Part shown: positions 49,482 through 61,616 of the stretch, in pieces
Numbering within the stretch: the first letter of the stretch is position 1
Layout of the letters: every line of letters begins with the position of its first letter
From: Phoronis australis
Lineage: Eukaryota; Phoronida; Phoronidae
DNA length: 64,000 bases
Direction of reading: 5' to 3'
Assembly (NCBI GenBank): GCA_002633005.1
Contig: NMRA01000474.1
Location: 188,001-252,000, forward strand
Notes under the pieces: model-generated
Seen by the model: only the letters and a program-made list of their open reading frames with translations
Told to the model about the DNA's origin: nothing
Databases searched by the model: none
Program-made: the position numbers and the translations under genes

Positions 49482-50413
49482 GGACTTCAAGACCAAGTCC
49501 ATTAAATTGCTGGTCAGAATGGGTTAGTTTAAATCGTCAAGACTGTACCGATGTCGGTGGAATTCCGTTTCCATGTGATGACACTGCTTCAGAACAAGCC
49601 TGCGAAGAAACATGAAAATTTTGATGGCTTATTTTGGCTTCTAAGCTGCACTTTCTAGTCACTTACTGTTTCAACATTAAATCCAGAATAGGACAATACC
49701 TTACCTACATTGTGCAAACAATATGGGAGATTAGTGAAACTTTATTTTGTCATATTTCTGAACAAAAAAACAATCTTGAGAAAATTCTAGTCTGATATAA
49801 GCTTAGCTTACTTTGTAGAGTGCAGATATCATATAAAACATTTAGTATATATCTAATTCATAATATCTACATGAAAGTAATCAGCCTTCGTTCAGTTGCC
49901 CAATTCAGCAATTCGCCATTTTTACACTGAGTACTCCCATTTTTACTTTGCATGCGCCAGGAGCACCAGGAGTACTTGTTCGAGCTGAAAAGAAGTAAAG
50001 ACATCGATGACCTCCTAAGGTGTCCCTCTTTGCCCGGGTACTTATAGCAACATGGCTTTTTAGTTTTAATCAATGTGAGGTGTAATATACCCAAGCACCT
50101 GAGTGTAGGAGCATCACCATCTCTACTAGGGACAGTTGAGATGATGGCACTTTCTAGGGGTAACCCTGCTCTTCGGGGCGAGTGAAAGTACGACGGTAAC
50201 TGCCTTTTGAGCTTGCCCCTGCAGCTTGTGCTAGTCGGGGGTTGCATCGGTGTTGTGAAGCGTGACTTCCGGTTGTCACGACACGTACAGTCAGATAAAG
50301 CCTCTCTAAGCCGCTTGCCAAATGGCAATTGCCTCTTGGCTGAATGGTTTAGATGCTTGACTGTTGCTTGTGCAACCCGGGTTCAAGTCTCGGTCATCAT
50401 GAAATTTTCTACA
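49482..50413 (+). repeat. 0.94-kb duplicated segment with SINE, copy 1
   Basis: From GGACTTCAAGACCAAGTCCA to GAAATTTTCTACA it is repeated at 51341-52292. It lacks about 19 bases (GAAGAGATTCTGGCGTATC) present in copy 2. The right end carries a tRNA-derived SINE head. Confidence 0.9.
50338..50399 (+). repeat. tRNA-like SINE promoter region
   Basis: GGCTGAATGGTTTAGATGCT ... GGGTTCAAGTCTCGGTCATC. A-box TGGTTTAGATG (50345-50355) and B-box GGTTCAAGTCTC (50380-50391) have tRNA spacing, a good match to the RNA polymerase III internal promoter. The acceptor arm does not pair well, so it is a SINE component or tRNA pseudogene. Confidence 0.65.
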
Positions 50414-50589
50414 ATGGCGCCCAACTAAGGAAAAATCCACGTCTAACCCTGAGATGTAAAGCGTTGGATGGAGAGGGGGCGAGCTGGTACTGGTGGATTC
50501 AGAACACAAAAGCATTGCTGAGGTTGAATTCCATGACGCTAGGGTGTTGCTGAGATCTGAAAGCCAGGGAGCGCGCTTGTTCCGCGGAA

Positions 50590-50690
50590 GGGGGAGTGGT
50601 GTTGTGAAGCGTGACTTCCGGTTGTCACGACACGTACAGTCAGATAAAGCCTCTCTAAGCCGCTTGCCAAGTGGCAATTGCCTCTTGTAG
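50590..50690 (+). repeat. SINE 5' module, truncated third copy
   Basis: GTTGTGAAGCGTGACTTCCG to GGCAATTGCCTCTTG matches 50252-50337 and 52129-52216 almost exactly, but stops just before the tRNA-like part. This shows the ~87-bp module and the tRNA-like part are separable. Confidence 0.85.
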
Positions 50691-50899
50691 CGAGGACAAC
50701 ATACGTCACCAAATCGCTTCGCGTATCTGTCACCGTGTAAAATTTGCACATTAAAATCGGCAAAAAATCACTCAAAAATGCAATAAATGTGAATAAAAAT
50801 TACTTCAAAGTATGAAATAAGACGTTATTTTACTGAAATGTTAGTTTTTTTTCGTCGCAAAATCCTTTTAATAATACTTTGCACGAGTTTTTTGCAGCG

Positions 50900-51340
50900 A
50901 CGTGACCGACATTTCAAAGCAAAATGGCCGCCGGTAAAAACAACTGGTATTTGTTTTTCAACTCAGGAGAAGACTAAACTCTCGAATTTTNTGGCCACTA
51001 GGTGGCGCAAACTATGTCGAATCCATCCGAAAACGGCAGGATAGCGTCATCTCACTACTAGGTGCCTACATACCAAATTTCATGAAAATCCGTTCAGGAC
51101 TTTTGAAGATACAAAGGTAAGCGTAAAAAACTAAAATTGCCGCTAGGGGGCACACCGGTAGTCGGATCCGTCCGAAAGTTCGCACATGCCGTCCCATTTA
51201 TGAATGGAACATATGTGCCAAATTTCATGAACGTATGTCAAAGGGTTTTGGAGATAGAGCAGCGGACGCCGGACGGACGGATGGACGGACAGAGATGACG
51301 GCATAATGCGTCCACATATAAATATGTGGGCGCATAAAAA
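50900..51340 (+). repeat. Dimeric repeat ending in (GGAC)n and hairpin
   Basis: Two related ~150-bp halves follow each other: GGCCACTAGGTGGCGCAAAC ... CCAAATTTCATGAAAATCC, then GCCGCTAGGGGGCACACCG ... CCAAATTTCATGAACG. These lead into GGACGCCGGACGGACGGATG and an end hairpin TGCGTCCACATATA/AATATGTGGGCGCA. It separates the two copies of the 0.94-kb duplication. Non-coding. A single N sits at 50991. Confidence 0.7.
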
Positions 51341-52292
51341 GGACTTCAAGACCAAGTCCATTAAATTGCTGGTCAGGATGGGATAGTTTAAATCGTCAAG
51401 ACTGTACCGATGTCGGTGCAATTCCATTTCTAGGTGATGACACAGCTTTAGAACAAGCCTGCGAAGAAACACGAAAATTTTGATGGCTTATTTTGGCTTC
51501 TAAGCTGCACTTTCTAGTCACTTACTGTTTCAACATTAAATCCAGAATAGGACAATACTTTACCTATACTGTGCAAACAATATGGGAGATTAGTGAAACT
51601 TTATTTTGTCATATTTCTGAACAAAAAAACAATCTTGAGAAAATTCCAGTCTGATATAAGCTTAGCTTACCTTGTAGAGTGCAGATATCATATAAAACAT
51701 TTAGTATATATCTAATTCATAATATCGACATGAAAGTAATCAGCCTTCGTTCAGTTGCCCAATTCAGCAATTCGCCATTTTTACACTGTGCATACTCCCA
51801 TTTTTACTTTGCATGCGCCAGGAGCTCCAGGAGTACTTGTTCGAGCTGACAAGAAGTAAAGACATCGATGACCTCCTAAGGTGTCCCTCTTTGCCCGGGT
51901 ACTTATAGCAACATGGCTTTTTAGTTTTAATCAATGTGAGGTGTAATATACCGAAGAGATTCTGGCGTATCAAGCACCTGAGTGTAGGAGCATCACCATC
52001 TCTACTAGGGACAGTTGAGATGATGGCACTTTCTAGGGGTAACCCTGCTCTTCGGGGCGAGTGAAAGTACGAGGGTAACTGCCTTTTGAGCTTGCCCCTG
52101 CGGCTTGTGCTAGTCGTGGGTTGCATCGGTGTTGTGAAGCGTGACTTCCGGTTGTCACGACACGTACAGTCAGATAAAGCCTCTCTAAGCCGCTTGCCAA
52201 GTGGCAATTGCCTCTTGGCTGAATGGTTTAGATGCTTGACTGTCGCTTGTGCAACCCGGGTTCAAGTCTCGGTCATCATGAAATTTTCTACA
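51341..52292 (+). repeat. 0.94-kb duplicated segment with SINE, copy 2
   Basis: Second copy of 49482-50413, about 97-98% similar by eye, carrying the extra 19 bases and the second tRNA-like head. Confidence 0.9.
52217..52278 (+). repeat. tRNA-like SINE promoter region, copy 2
   Basis: Same as 50338-50399 with one substitution (GACTGTCGC). A- and B-boxes are intact. Confidence 0.65.
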
Positions 52293-52438
52293 TCGGCATC
52301 GTCGAGTGCCAAGTGTATTGATAGGCAACTCTGAGATTGCAGGGTTTTCTTGTATATTTTCAGTCAAAAATTATCACCAGCAACCAGAACCATTGGATTG
52401 GCAAGTTACAATGACTGGAGTTAGGGTGAGCAAACCAT

Positions 52439-52475
52439 AATGGCCGATTTTCTGGAATCGGCAAAATCGGCCATT
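52439..52475. repeat. 13-bp perfect inverted repeat, stem-loop
   Basis: AATGGCCGATTTT and AAAATCGGCCATT around an 11-base loop. Could fold as RNA or be a small element tip. No gene is adjacent. Confidence 0.8.
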
Positions 52476-53032
52476 TTTCTAGATTTTCAAACTGTCATAT
52501 CTCTTTTGATCATTATTCGATAAGAATAAAATTGATATGACAATAAACACTGATTCTTCGTCTTTCCATGCATGTCCAACACACATTCACTCATCCTCAA
52601 TGAAATACTAAAATTTTTGACTAAAAATGGCTTACACACGCATTTTCGTCACTTCCGTAAAATTTTGTGACAGCTCAGTGGGGGTCGGATTTTCGGGCAT
52701 AGCATTGCAGTCCGTGAATGAAATTCGCTGATTAATATATCATTTTAAACTGCATAAAATTCTACATTTTTGTCAGGGTGAACCAATTTGAAATCGGAGA
52801 CAATAATAATTCAAAAATTGAAGTTTAAACTTTACCGCGATCTGGCGTTCGCACCAAAAACGATCCCGAATTGGTTCACTCGCTGCCAGCTGACCCATTT
52901 ATTGCCTGACACATCCCACATGTCAATTAACTGTCAAAAACAACCCCTTCTATGCTACGATTCGTTGAAAAATGCAATCAAATCTGCCAGTCTGGGCTTC
53001 CACGACACAGTAAAAACAACAACGGTTGCTAA

Positions 53033-53056
53033 TGACGTCACGAAACTCCGCCCCCA
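53033..53056. promoter_or_regulatory. CRE palindrome next to GC-box
   Basis: TGACGTCA (53033-53040) is followed by CTCCGCCCCC. A donor-like AGTAG/GTAAGT lies 130 bases downstream on the plus strand (about 53175), so the segment 53055-53175 could be an untranslated first exon, possibly of LSM2. The alternative is a PSMB1-LSM2 bidirectional promoter. Motifs are seen; the role is inferred. Confidence 0.3.
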
Positions 53057-53179
53057 GATCTATAGCAGACGAAAAAGTATGTCAAGTAGAATACCCGCTG
53101 GATTTTCCCTTACTGTCGACGACATACAATTTATCATGTTTGGCGAAGGATTACTAAGGGAGAGGAACTCACAGTAGGT

Positions 53180-55187
53180 AAGTTAATATACATTTGATTC
53201 ATAAATTACTTCTCATTTGTCGACGGCAGCATAAATCAAAGGTGACCTAGATACGACTGTCTTGTCGCCGCAATGGCCGCTATCGATGTCACTCAATGGA
53301 TCTGCCGAAAGCGCGGGAAAACCAGCGTTATTTCAGTTTTGGTGATCTAATATTAAAACCTGTTCTTATAATTGAATTAAACAATAGTATTTTTATAACT
53401 TACTTTTCTTCAAGCGAAATTATTGAAGTAGACGACGTAGTTTTACCCTATTTTGTTCCGTTTTTTTACGAGCGCTAGGTGGCGATAGGGTCGATTTTTG
53501 TTTACATCTCCGCCCAATTTTTTCACTGAAATGGTTCAATTCGGCGCATTTTCACGCTCTTTTAACAAACGCAACCCCTTACAGTTGACTTATTACAGTC
53601 GCTAATGTAATCAACTTAGAACAGCATCAAAACTGATTGTATTCCCGGATTTCTTAATGAAAGGTGACATGCCAGTAAAACGGTGATTCATTCACTGAGA
53701 CATTGAGAATGCGACGTTCAAACGTGCCGGGAGTAAAACTTAATCGCATGCAAGACAGGATCACCCCAGTGGAACTTGTAGCTTCGATCAGTTTTGTAAC
53801 TTTGCATAATCCACTTGTATTTGGCTCATAAAAAAATAAAATAAATCACTTATGAACTGCTTAATAACTGTTAATACGTCGATCAACATTTATTAAGAGA
53901 GAAGATCTAAATTACAGGAGTAGGTTCAGTGAAAAAAGGAGACTTCAACACCAGTATTGTGCCATATGCATAGTTGCCAACTGTCTTAATGCTTTTGAAC
54001 CATCCTGGCCTTCGAGGCTTTTTATCACGTATCACACCATCAAATTTTGTACATGTTTGTGCCTTTATTCCCACACCAATTTCCCCATTCACTTTCAGCC
54101 GTGAGTAGTCTCAATTAAAAAACTAAGGCAGTCGGCTTTGTATTTCTGGATGTTAATTGCAGCAGACCTTTCTCCCTTGCGGTATGGCCTAGATACACAT
54201 GTTCCTGGTGGTTTTTCATTCTGAATGTTGGCAACTATGCAAGCACCATTCAGTTCCTCTCAGCCACCTCATTTCCAAGTGTCGATGTCCCTATTGTCCT
54301 CAGCAAGCGTGTGAAACACCTTTATGTTACCAGAAATTCATAGATGTGTTTCAAAGCATAACACTACACCAAAGTATGATAATCTATGGCATCTATGGCG
54401 ACATTGTGCTTGTTTGTGCTCTTGGACGACTTGGAGGAGGTTGACTGAGTGAGACGAATAATGGTGATGAAGCAGATGAGGATGACGGTGTTGAGGATCC
54501 ACGTGTTCGAGGAACCACTCCGTCCTGTAGCAATATATGGGCCAGTTGTACATCATACTGTAGAGACCTGCTCATTTTTTTTTCAGTGAAAGCCAAACAA
54601 TATATCAAACCCTGCAAATAGATTGAAACAATAAGACATATGGTTCGTTACAAAATACAAAAAATGTTCAATCTACGACGATCACTTCTTGAGGTACTCA
54701 TTACAAACCCACAATACAGTTGGGTTGGTGTCGGGTGGATTTTATTCCAATAATTCTTGAAGTATGTTGCTAATAATTTAATGAATTTGTTGTCGTCATC
54801 AATGAGATTTAGTTGTTATTGTGACTGAATGACTGTGACTGTCAGAACCTTCCAACTTAGCAGGTAACTGTGAATTAGAACCAATCATTACTGACAGGAC
54901 TATCCCTACCTCTTAGTGTTCTTCGAATGTTTGATCACATCGGTTCCCTGTGTAAGCCATTTTTATGTTGAAAACCAATACTTATTCAACTGCAACTCTA
55001 ATACAACATAAGTACAGAACATAATACTAAAAACAACACTAAAGTAGACACATTGGCACACATAGCAGTTAAACAAGATCAGTTAATAGTTTACTTAAAA
55101 GCAAAACGTACGGAAATGGAACTCAGGATGTCTATTTTCATTTTGTGGAGTCAAGAGTAGATTTGGTATTTGGACTATGAACTATTT
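53180..55187. other. No supported gene
   Basis: Short frames only. An ATG in good context (53273, encoding MAAIDVTQWICRKRGKTSV) ends after about 25 residues with no confirmed splice partner. I see no repeats of note. Confidence 0.4.
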
Positions 55188-55371
55188 NNNNNNNNNNNNN
55201 NNNNNNNNNNNNNNNNNNNNNNNNNNNNNNNNNNNNNNNNNNNNNNNNNNNNNNNNNNNNNNNNNNNNNNNNNNNNNNNNNNNNNNNNNNNNNNNNNNNN
55301 NNNNNNNNNNNNNNNNNNNNNNNNNNNNNNNNNNNNNNNNNNNNNNNNNNNNNNNNNNNNNNNNNNNNNNN
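55188..55371. other. Assembly gap (184 N)
   Basis: Unsequenced. It abuts one arm of a large inverted repeat (55372-55505 against 55913-56041), which probably caused the gap. First exons of LSM2 and/or PSMB1 may be hidden here. Confidence 0.99.
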
Positions 55372-56165
55372 ACCTTTTGCGCATAGAGGAACACCTTAGG
55401 AGGTTGTCGATGTGTTTAATTCCTTCCAACTCGAACAAATACTCCCGTTATGAAACTTTTTCTTCGAGCAGTCCCTACTTCAGTTCCCAAAATCGTGAAA
55501 TCAACATTTTCATTTTTTTAACCAGGCCGAAGGTCAGAAGTTGCGGACCTACCGGCGAACTTTGAAAGCTGAAGTTCCCGCCCTTCGCGTACGTGCTGCC
55601 GGGAACCAGCCGTGCATTTGCCGTGTTGTTAAACATTAAAATGTCAAATATGTGCACAAAGACTATTAAATGTCATATCAACAGCATTTATTTTTATCAA
55701 ATACAAACAATAATTCATTGAAATACAATCAGTTTCAAGTAACGCCAATTAAAGACAAGTATAAGTGGTGGCATTTTGTTGGAAACGAACATTTGACTGA
55801 CAAGACCGCAATGGCTCACCTTTGGCCTATTTAAAGATTGAGGTCATGAAGTCACATCCCCTAGCGAGCGCGGTAAAAATTGGAGCGTGCGCAGTATAAA
55901 AATGGTGAGTTCACGATTTTGGGAACTGAAATAGGGACTGCTCGAAGAAAAAGTTTGATAATGGGAGTATTTGTTCGAGCTGGAAGGAATTAAACACATC
56001 GACAACCTCCTCAGGTGTTCCTCTATGCGCAAAAGGTATTTATAACGACGTGACTTTGATGGTTTAGTCAGTGCGAGGCATAATTCGCCGAAAAGCTTCC
56101 GGCGTACAGAGCGCCTATAGCCTCTGCATCGCCTCTGGTTCGGGCCAACAGAGGCGATGGTCATT
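55372..56165. repeat. Inverted pair of SINE-body repeats
   Basis: The arm at 55372-55505 (minus orientation) and the arm at 55913-56041 (plus orientation) match over about 130 bases: CCTTTTGCGCATAGAGGAAC, GTTGTCGATGTGTTTAATTC, TTTCTTCGAGCAGTCCCTA. The plus arm continues to 56165 and resembles 49970-50140 and 51830-52010 (GACCTCCTAAGGTGTCCCTC), so it is an older member of the same family without the tRNA-like head. Confidence 0.8.
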
Positions 56166-57398
56166 GCCTATCCCCAGACCAGAGACAGTTACAGACGTCC
56201 TCATCTTCTGTCTGACCGTCCCCAATACATATAATACTAAAAGGTCTCACAGTCGGGTAATTGTTTACAATATGACGACATTGACTTACACATATGCTTT
56301 TGGTGTCATTCGATTCCATGCAAAGTTATCTTTCCAAAAATACACAGAAAAATTTCCTACCCCGTTCCCTTGGCCTTGGCGTTGGTTAGTATTTTATCGT
56401 GAAATTTCTTCTTGCACTATTTTCCGGTACTCGGTAGTAATACCGCCATGTTGAATGGAAGGAGTCCCCTGGCAGTCAAAAACTGAACTAATCTTCCACG
56501 ACTTCTGCAGATCGTCACTTTTCAGAAGTTCAAACTGAATGAGACCCGCCTATCCCCTGCCCCAGTTAAGCTCCCAAGGGTTCAAATTCGATCCTATGGC
56601 GACCCTGGTACGCATCTGCTAGCAAAAACCCACGAAAAAAGCGAAGGTTGTTTTTGAGGTCCAAATTGGTGAAAAGTGTATCACTTCAGACAATTTCGTG
56701 GAAAATGGTCAAATGGTCACTATTATAAAAAAATTAGAAAAGGTGAAGTGCTGCTACTTGTAATCCATATTATGTCAGAAAAACTTAAGTGGGAATCTCG
56801 GCATGGGCAAACACCATTCAGAATCGATGATGCTGTTTCATTCATTAACAACAGGTGACACTGTAATCTTGAGTTGAGCTAACAAGGCGGTGTCAACCGG
56901 GAAATAGTGCGAACCGAAATTCGAGGATAAAATACGGAGGAAATACCATAGGGGAAACATTCATACATTTTTGGAAAGATAACGTTGCCAAAATTATGTG
57001 TTGGTCAATGTCGTCATTGTAAACAATTACCCACAGTCGGGACTAGGAAGTCCACCCGTACTTCACTTCAGCTGTTCATATCAAACATACACAAAACAAA
57101 TCACAAACAATTGTTGTTTAGTGCTGATGGCACAATCACAATAGCGATAATCCTGCTCCAACGAGTTCGTAACAAATTCGCAATGAAAACACAAAAATCT
57201 GACCAAAAGGCCGATGCTTAGTAACTCCTGTAAAGAAGGGTTTCCTTTCGTTGCAAGTTTTTAGTATTTCAATACCAGCAAATCAAATTTCAGAACAAAC
57301 TTTGGCGCTGCAAAGTTGTGCCATCAGTTATCACTGAAACAGTTTTGTGTCTGGACGTTCTTTGTTCTCCAGCTAATTACCCTGTCCGTGTTTTTCAG

Positions 57399-58772
57399 CA
57401 TTTGCGGAACTTTGCACTCTGTGGACCAGTTCTTAAATATTAAACTGACAGACATCAACGTAGCAGACCCAGAAAAATATCCTCATATGGTGAGTCTATG
57501 ATACACAACAATTGGCTAATGCAAGCATCAACATAGGAGAATTTGTTGTGTTACGAACATTTCCCATAGGGTCAGCTTAGGGCTGGTACGCTTGCTCTCT
57601 GTATAGAAAGTGTTTGCCATGTGTACACAGTCCTGTAGTTGTACATAGTCCTGTAGTTGTACATAGTCCTGTAGTTGAAATATTATATATAAATTGCAAC
57701 TCAAATTCATTTGAGATGAGATGGATTTCATATTTGATTTTTTAATATGTGACTTTTAAAAAAATATTTCTTAATGTATATGTCCTAGTACCTAAATTTT
57801 CAGAGTAAAAGGAGAAAATATTTCATTATTTTCCTAGATAGTTAAGTTTTCCAACTTTTGGTAAATTAGCTTAAGTGTTAACGTAGTTATATTTATATTT
57901 TACATGTTAGTTGTTAAGGCCTCTTTCTCATGGCATGTGACAAATTAGCCCAATTTGGGCTGGATTCATAACACAATATATTTGTATGTTCTAAAATTGG
58001 TGAAATTTCATGGCAAGCATTTCCTGACAGCAAATAAAAAATAATTATTTTGCTATCTTCATCTTGTTTCCTTCTGGCTTTTTGCCCAATAACTTCAGTG
58101 AAGCCAGGCAAATTTAAACTTTTTAAAAACCTTGCTTAAGCTGAAGATTATAGACCACATCGATGTGTTTGTGATAAGATGAATTTGTTAATTTCAATTA
58201 ATATTTTACAATTCTCATTAGTCTGTAAATGGTATACTCCTGAACTTTAACAGTGCACCTATTCATAAAATTGTCATGCAATCAAAAGTGCATTTTCTGG
58301 CTCACAATGTCATCATTTCAGTATGCTAATCCGGATTAGATGTTGGTGTCATTCCCGGAAATCTTAGAATTCGGTGCACAAAACTAATATCACAAACACA
58401 CTGGTTGATACGTTGATCATAGTCCGTCGGTCTGTTACACCGACAACTGAACCCCCCCCCTGCCATACTTCAGCTACCATTGAATGCTCGAGTCGTAATT
58501 TCATGATAATTAATTGTCATTACAGTAAATTGTGTAAATCGCTAAATGAAGTTATTTCTTCAACAGAGGGCGAGTTTCTAGCACCGTTGAAAAGTCTGTA
58601 CATATTGCAGCTTTTAATTCATACGTTCGCAATTACTTTGCAGAGCTCAGTGAAAAACTGTTTCATCCGTGGTTCGGTCATACGCTACGTACAACTGCCG
58701 GCGGACGAATGCGACACACAACTACTGCAGGATGCAGCCAGGAAAGAGGCTGCACAGAGCAAGCAGCGATAG
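57399..58772 (+). CDS. LSM2: U6 snRNA-associated Sm-like protein LSm2, 5' exons missing
   Basis: LSm2 is part of the nuclear LSm2-8 ring on U6 snRNA and the cytoplasmic LSm1-7 ring of mRNA decay. Exon 57399-57489 follows acceptor gtgtttttcag and encodes CGTLHSVDQFLNIKLTDINV then ADPEKYPHM (Sm1 motif), ending ATG/gtgagt in phase 0. Exon 58644-58772 encodes SSVKNCFIRGSVIRYVQLPA then DECDTQLLQDAARKEAAQSKQR and a stop; it contains the Sm2 motif (IRGSVIRYVQLP). The first exon begins in phase 2. About 23 N-terminal residues (including the start) are in an upstream exon I could not find, possibly in the gap at 55188-55371. Similarity to animal LSm2 is near-complete, with S replacing the usual L after HM. 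Confidence 0.96.
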
Positions 58773-59173
58773 CAGTGTTGTCCTAACGAGGTCGTACGTC
58801 ACAGCAACTTCACTGTAAATATTGTACAGTACTCATTCACTCATGTTGGACTGGCGAGGTTGAAGTTCATAAGTGCTAACGATATTGAGATTTCTCTTTG
58901 CTGACAGAAGCTGTATTATTTATGGTTAATCAGCCAAAAGATAGGTTCAAAGCTATGATTTTTCGCCTGTGCTCTTTTCGTTATTTTTCAGTAATTCAAA
59001 ATTATTGTATTTAAGTTCAGTATAGGCCTGTGTATGGAGTTGACATAGTGTGTTCCAGTCATGACGTGTGCAAACGCAGCTTTGTCAAATTGGTCTTCTA
59101 AACCTAAACATTCTGTAGAACTCTTGCAAGTCGGATCCAGCGGGACTGAGATAATATGTCATCTGGCAAAATC

Positions 59174-59466
59174 TTGAATAAAACGCCAAGAGCACAAATG
59201 AGAACAGTTAAACATTGTCTAGGTTGAGAGAAAATTGGACTTATGTGTGGTAGTCTAACATATTAAGTTTTACTGTATTTCATTATCTTTGCCTCTCATG
59301 CCCTCGAAAATTAAGCATTGGGTGTGTAAGCCTTGTCTCAGACATCTCGTAATCCTACGTTTATATTTCAATTTGCATTTCACACGGGCATTCTCACCTT
59401 TTTGTAGGCGTTTGCCAACTTTTTCATTTGCCCACTTCTGTATATTGTTATGGAACTGTCAATAAA
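59174..59466 (+). terminator. Candidate LSM2 poly(A) signals
   Basis: AATAAA occurs at about 59174-59179 (TTGAATAAAACG) and about 59461-59466 (TCAATAAATATT), 0.4 and 0.7 kb after the LSM2 stop. Confidence 0.4.
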
Positions 59467-59469
59467 TAT

Positions 59470-61616
59470 TTTGTAACAAAAGTCTCGCTCAATTCAGAAT
59501 TTCACGTTCAGATATACGTATCTGTTTAAATTGTAATAAGTTATAGTGCATACGTGACTCGGCATTGGGACCAAAAATAATACTCTCATAATTTTTTCAA
59601 ATTTATTCGAATTGATTGAAGCAGCTAAGTCCAGTGTCTTGTGTGCAACACTCAGTAACAAGCAAACACTATCTATGATAAAACTAAATTAACATCCAAG
59701 GCTCAGTCACATTATACATGGGAAGGGAGTCGACAAAATTTATAACACGATCTGCAATTTCTGCCAATGTGGTAAAAGAAATAAAATGATGACGTTACAA
59801 CAAAGCTGGCTCGCGTTTCTCAAAAATTTGCTTTAACCAAATCAACTTGTAGTCAGTGGAACATAATGGGTTACACAGGCATGTTGTTATACCTAATGGT
59901 ACATGTATATCCTTGCCAACAGTCTGTGATGGTAAAAATTGTTAAGGCACATAGCAAAGCAAACTAGTGGAATCTCAGTGATTTCTCTGTCAACAAAATA
60001 ATTAGCATAAGTTATGCTTCGTTGTTACCATGGCTTCTGATAAAAGTTATCGCAAAATTTCAGTATGATATCACCTGGCAAAAATAATTTGTTATGCTTT
60101 GTTGTTAGCATGTTTTCTGATAAAACTTGTCGCAAAATTTGGCATGGCGAAATCTCCCCAAATTGGACAAAATAATTCTAATGTACAATTCCTCCGAAAG
60201 ACTTCTGACATTGGGGATGCCAAAAACCTATTAAAACATTGTCTGATGTTACCTATGGTAAAGAACTTCAAATAAATAGAGCATTTAATTTGTGTTACAT
60301 ATCTTTCTCGCGAAAATTTCAATTATTTGTCCTTTATATTGCATTCTACTCTGGCAAGATTTTGTCGCAAGGGTTTTAACATTTACATCAATGCAGTACA
60401 AACACAAATGGCAATTTTAGCGAATTTTTTTGGCCTGGATTTACAGATATTCACAATCAAGGCCTTGGATATCTCATAAATGTTTTTACTACTAAACAAA
60501 TAAATCTAGTTTAAAACAGACTTCTCAGTACGTGACTGGATCTAGAGATGCCCCCTGCTGGATCAAACTAAACTATTTGGTTTTCTGAGTCGTACCTTGT
60601 GCGTTTAAATTGCCTCTCCTGTTCTCAACAATATACAATACTTTCTTTGCCAGCAAATTTTAAAGCGGCTGAGAACTCTTGTAGTCAAAAATGTGGACTT
60701 TTGATTCCAAACACTAAGAGTTATGAAAGTAGTCTTGAATTGTTCCTTTGTCAATTTTGAGGTGATTTTAGGGCCCCTTTCATGAAAAGTGACACAAGAC
60801 TAGAAACAGAAATTCACAAGACCTGAGTAAAGGCACAGCCAAGTCAGTGCACCAAAGTCAAGGTCAGCGCCAGAGATGCATAATGGATGCACAATTTTAA
60901 TACAATCTCCTAACACTCATTCCTAGCACTAATGACAAAACAAACCCAAATGCCTTTGCACTAAAGAAAACAATAAAAACTAGATACTCATCCATCAGAA
61001 CTCCGATGCTATTCACAGACTTAAAGATGCAACAACTATGTACCCATCTTCAGAGTGGCCTATGAACAAACTCCATCTAGTGTTTGGTCAATGAATCAAC
61101 TGTTGGCCCATAAAATGGCAAGCCCAATCAATCCATCTTATCGAGCTTGGTCACAAGAAATGTCCTTGCCAAGCCCAGAAATTTCTTTTGATAAGAAACA
61201 AGTTAATACCAATATAAATAATGCTTCCAAGTCAAAATCAAAGTAACATTACTTTTTGAAAGACGGCAGGCACATAGCATCTTAAAGTAACCCTGAACGT
61301 AATTTATTTAAAGCTGCATTTTACCCTGTCTAATCGGCTAAAAACAAAAATCGCCCTCAGTCATTTACATTCACATTCTTGGCTATGACAGGATTCTATT
61401 CCCGTTGCCAACAGTACATCAAAACCATCAGTGCCTCAAGAAAAAGCTTCAACATTTATTGGAGTTGGCCGACCCTGGGTATTTGAAAATGTCGCATGTT
61501 CGCACCACCTGACTTGTGTTGCCTGGCACACTTGACACTAATTGAAGATTAGATGAACATGGTCACATTTTTAAGGTAACAACACTGATGGCTATAAAAA
61601 CCGTCACAGTGCAGCT
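59470..61616. other. Tail-to-tail intergenic interval, ENDOG 3' UTR on right
   Basis: No genes seen apart from the two-unit repeat at 60.0 kb. On the minus strand a canonical AATAAA (plus TTTATT 61455-61460) lies about 157 bases after the ENDOG stop and is the likely ENDOG poly(A) signal. Confidence 0.45.
60005..60165. repeat. Two ~83-bp tandem units
   Basis: TTATGCTTCGTTGTTACCAT ... TCTGATAAAAGTTATCGCAA recurs 83 bases later as TTATGCTTTGTTGTTAGCAT ... TCTGATAAAACTTGTCGCAA. The units are moderately diverged, in the LSM2-ENDOG interval. Confidence 0.7.

Noticed and set aside
50338-50399. Functional tRNA gene.
   Set aside because: A and B boxes are good but the acceptor stem and anticodon arm do not fold, and the unit sits inside a repeated SINE block.
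49867-52367. Minus-strand frames of ~150 codons (FGKRLREALSDCTCRDNRKS...) conserved between 50 and 52 kb.
   Set aside because: Conservation reflects DNA duplication of a SINE-type repeat; the frames change at indels and have no domain.
53087-53177. Short frame MSSRIPAGFSLTVDDIQFIM.. before a donor-like GTAAGT, with a faint TAF13/SPT3 resemblance.
   Set aside because: It stops exactly at the donor and has no downstream partner. Similarity is too weak.
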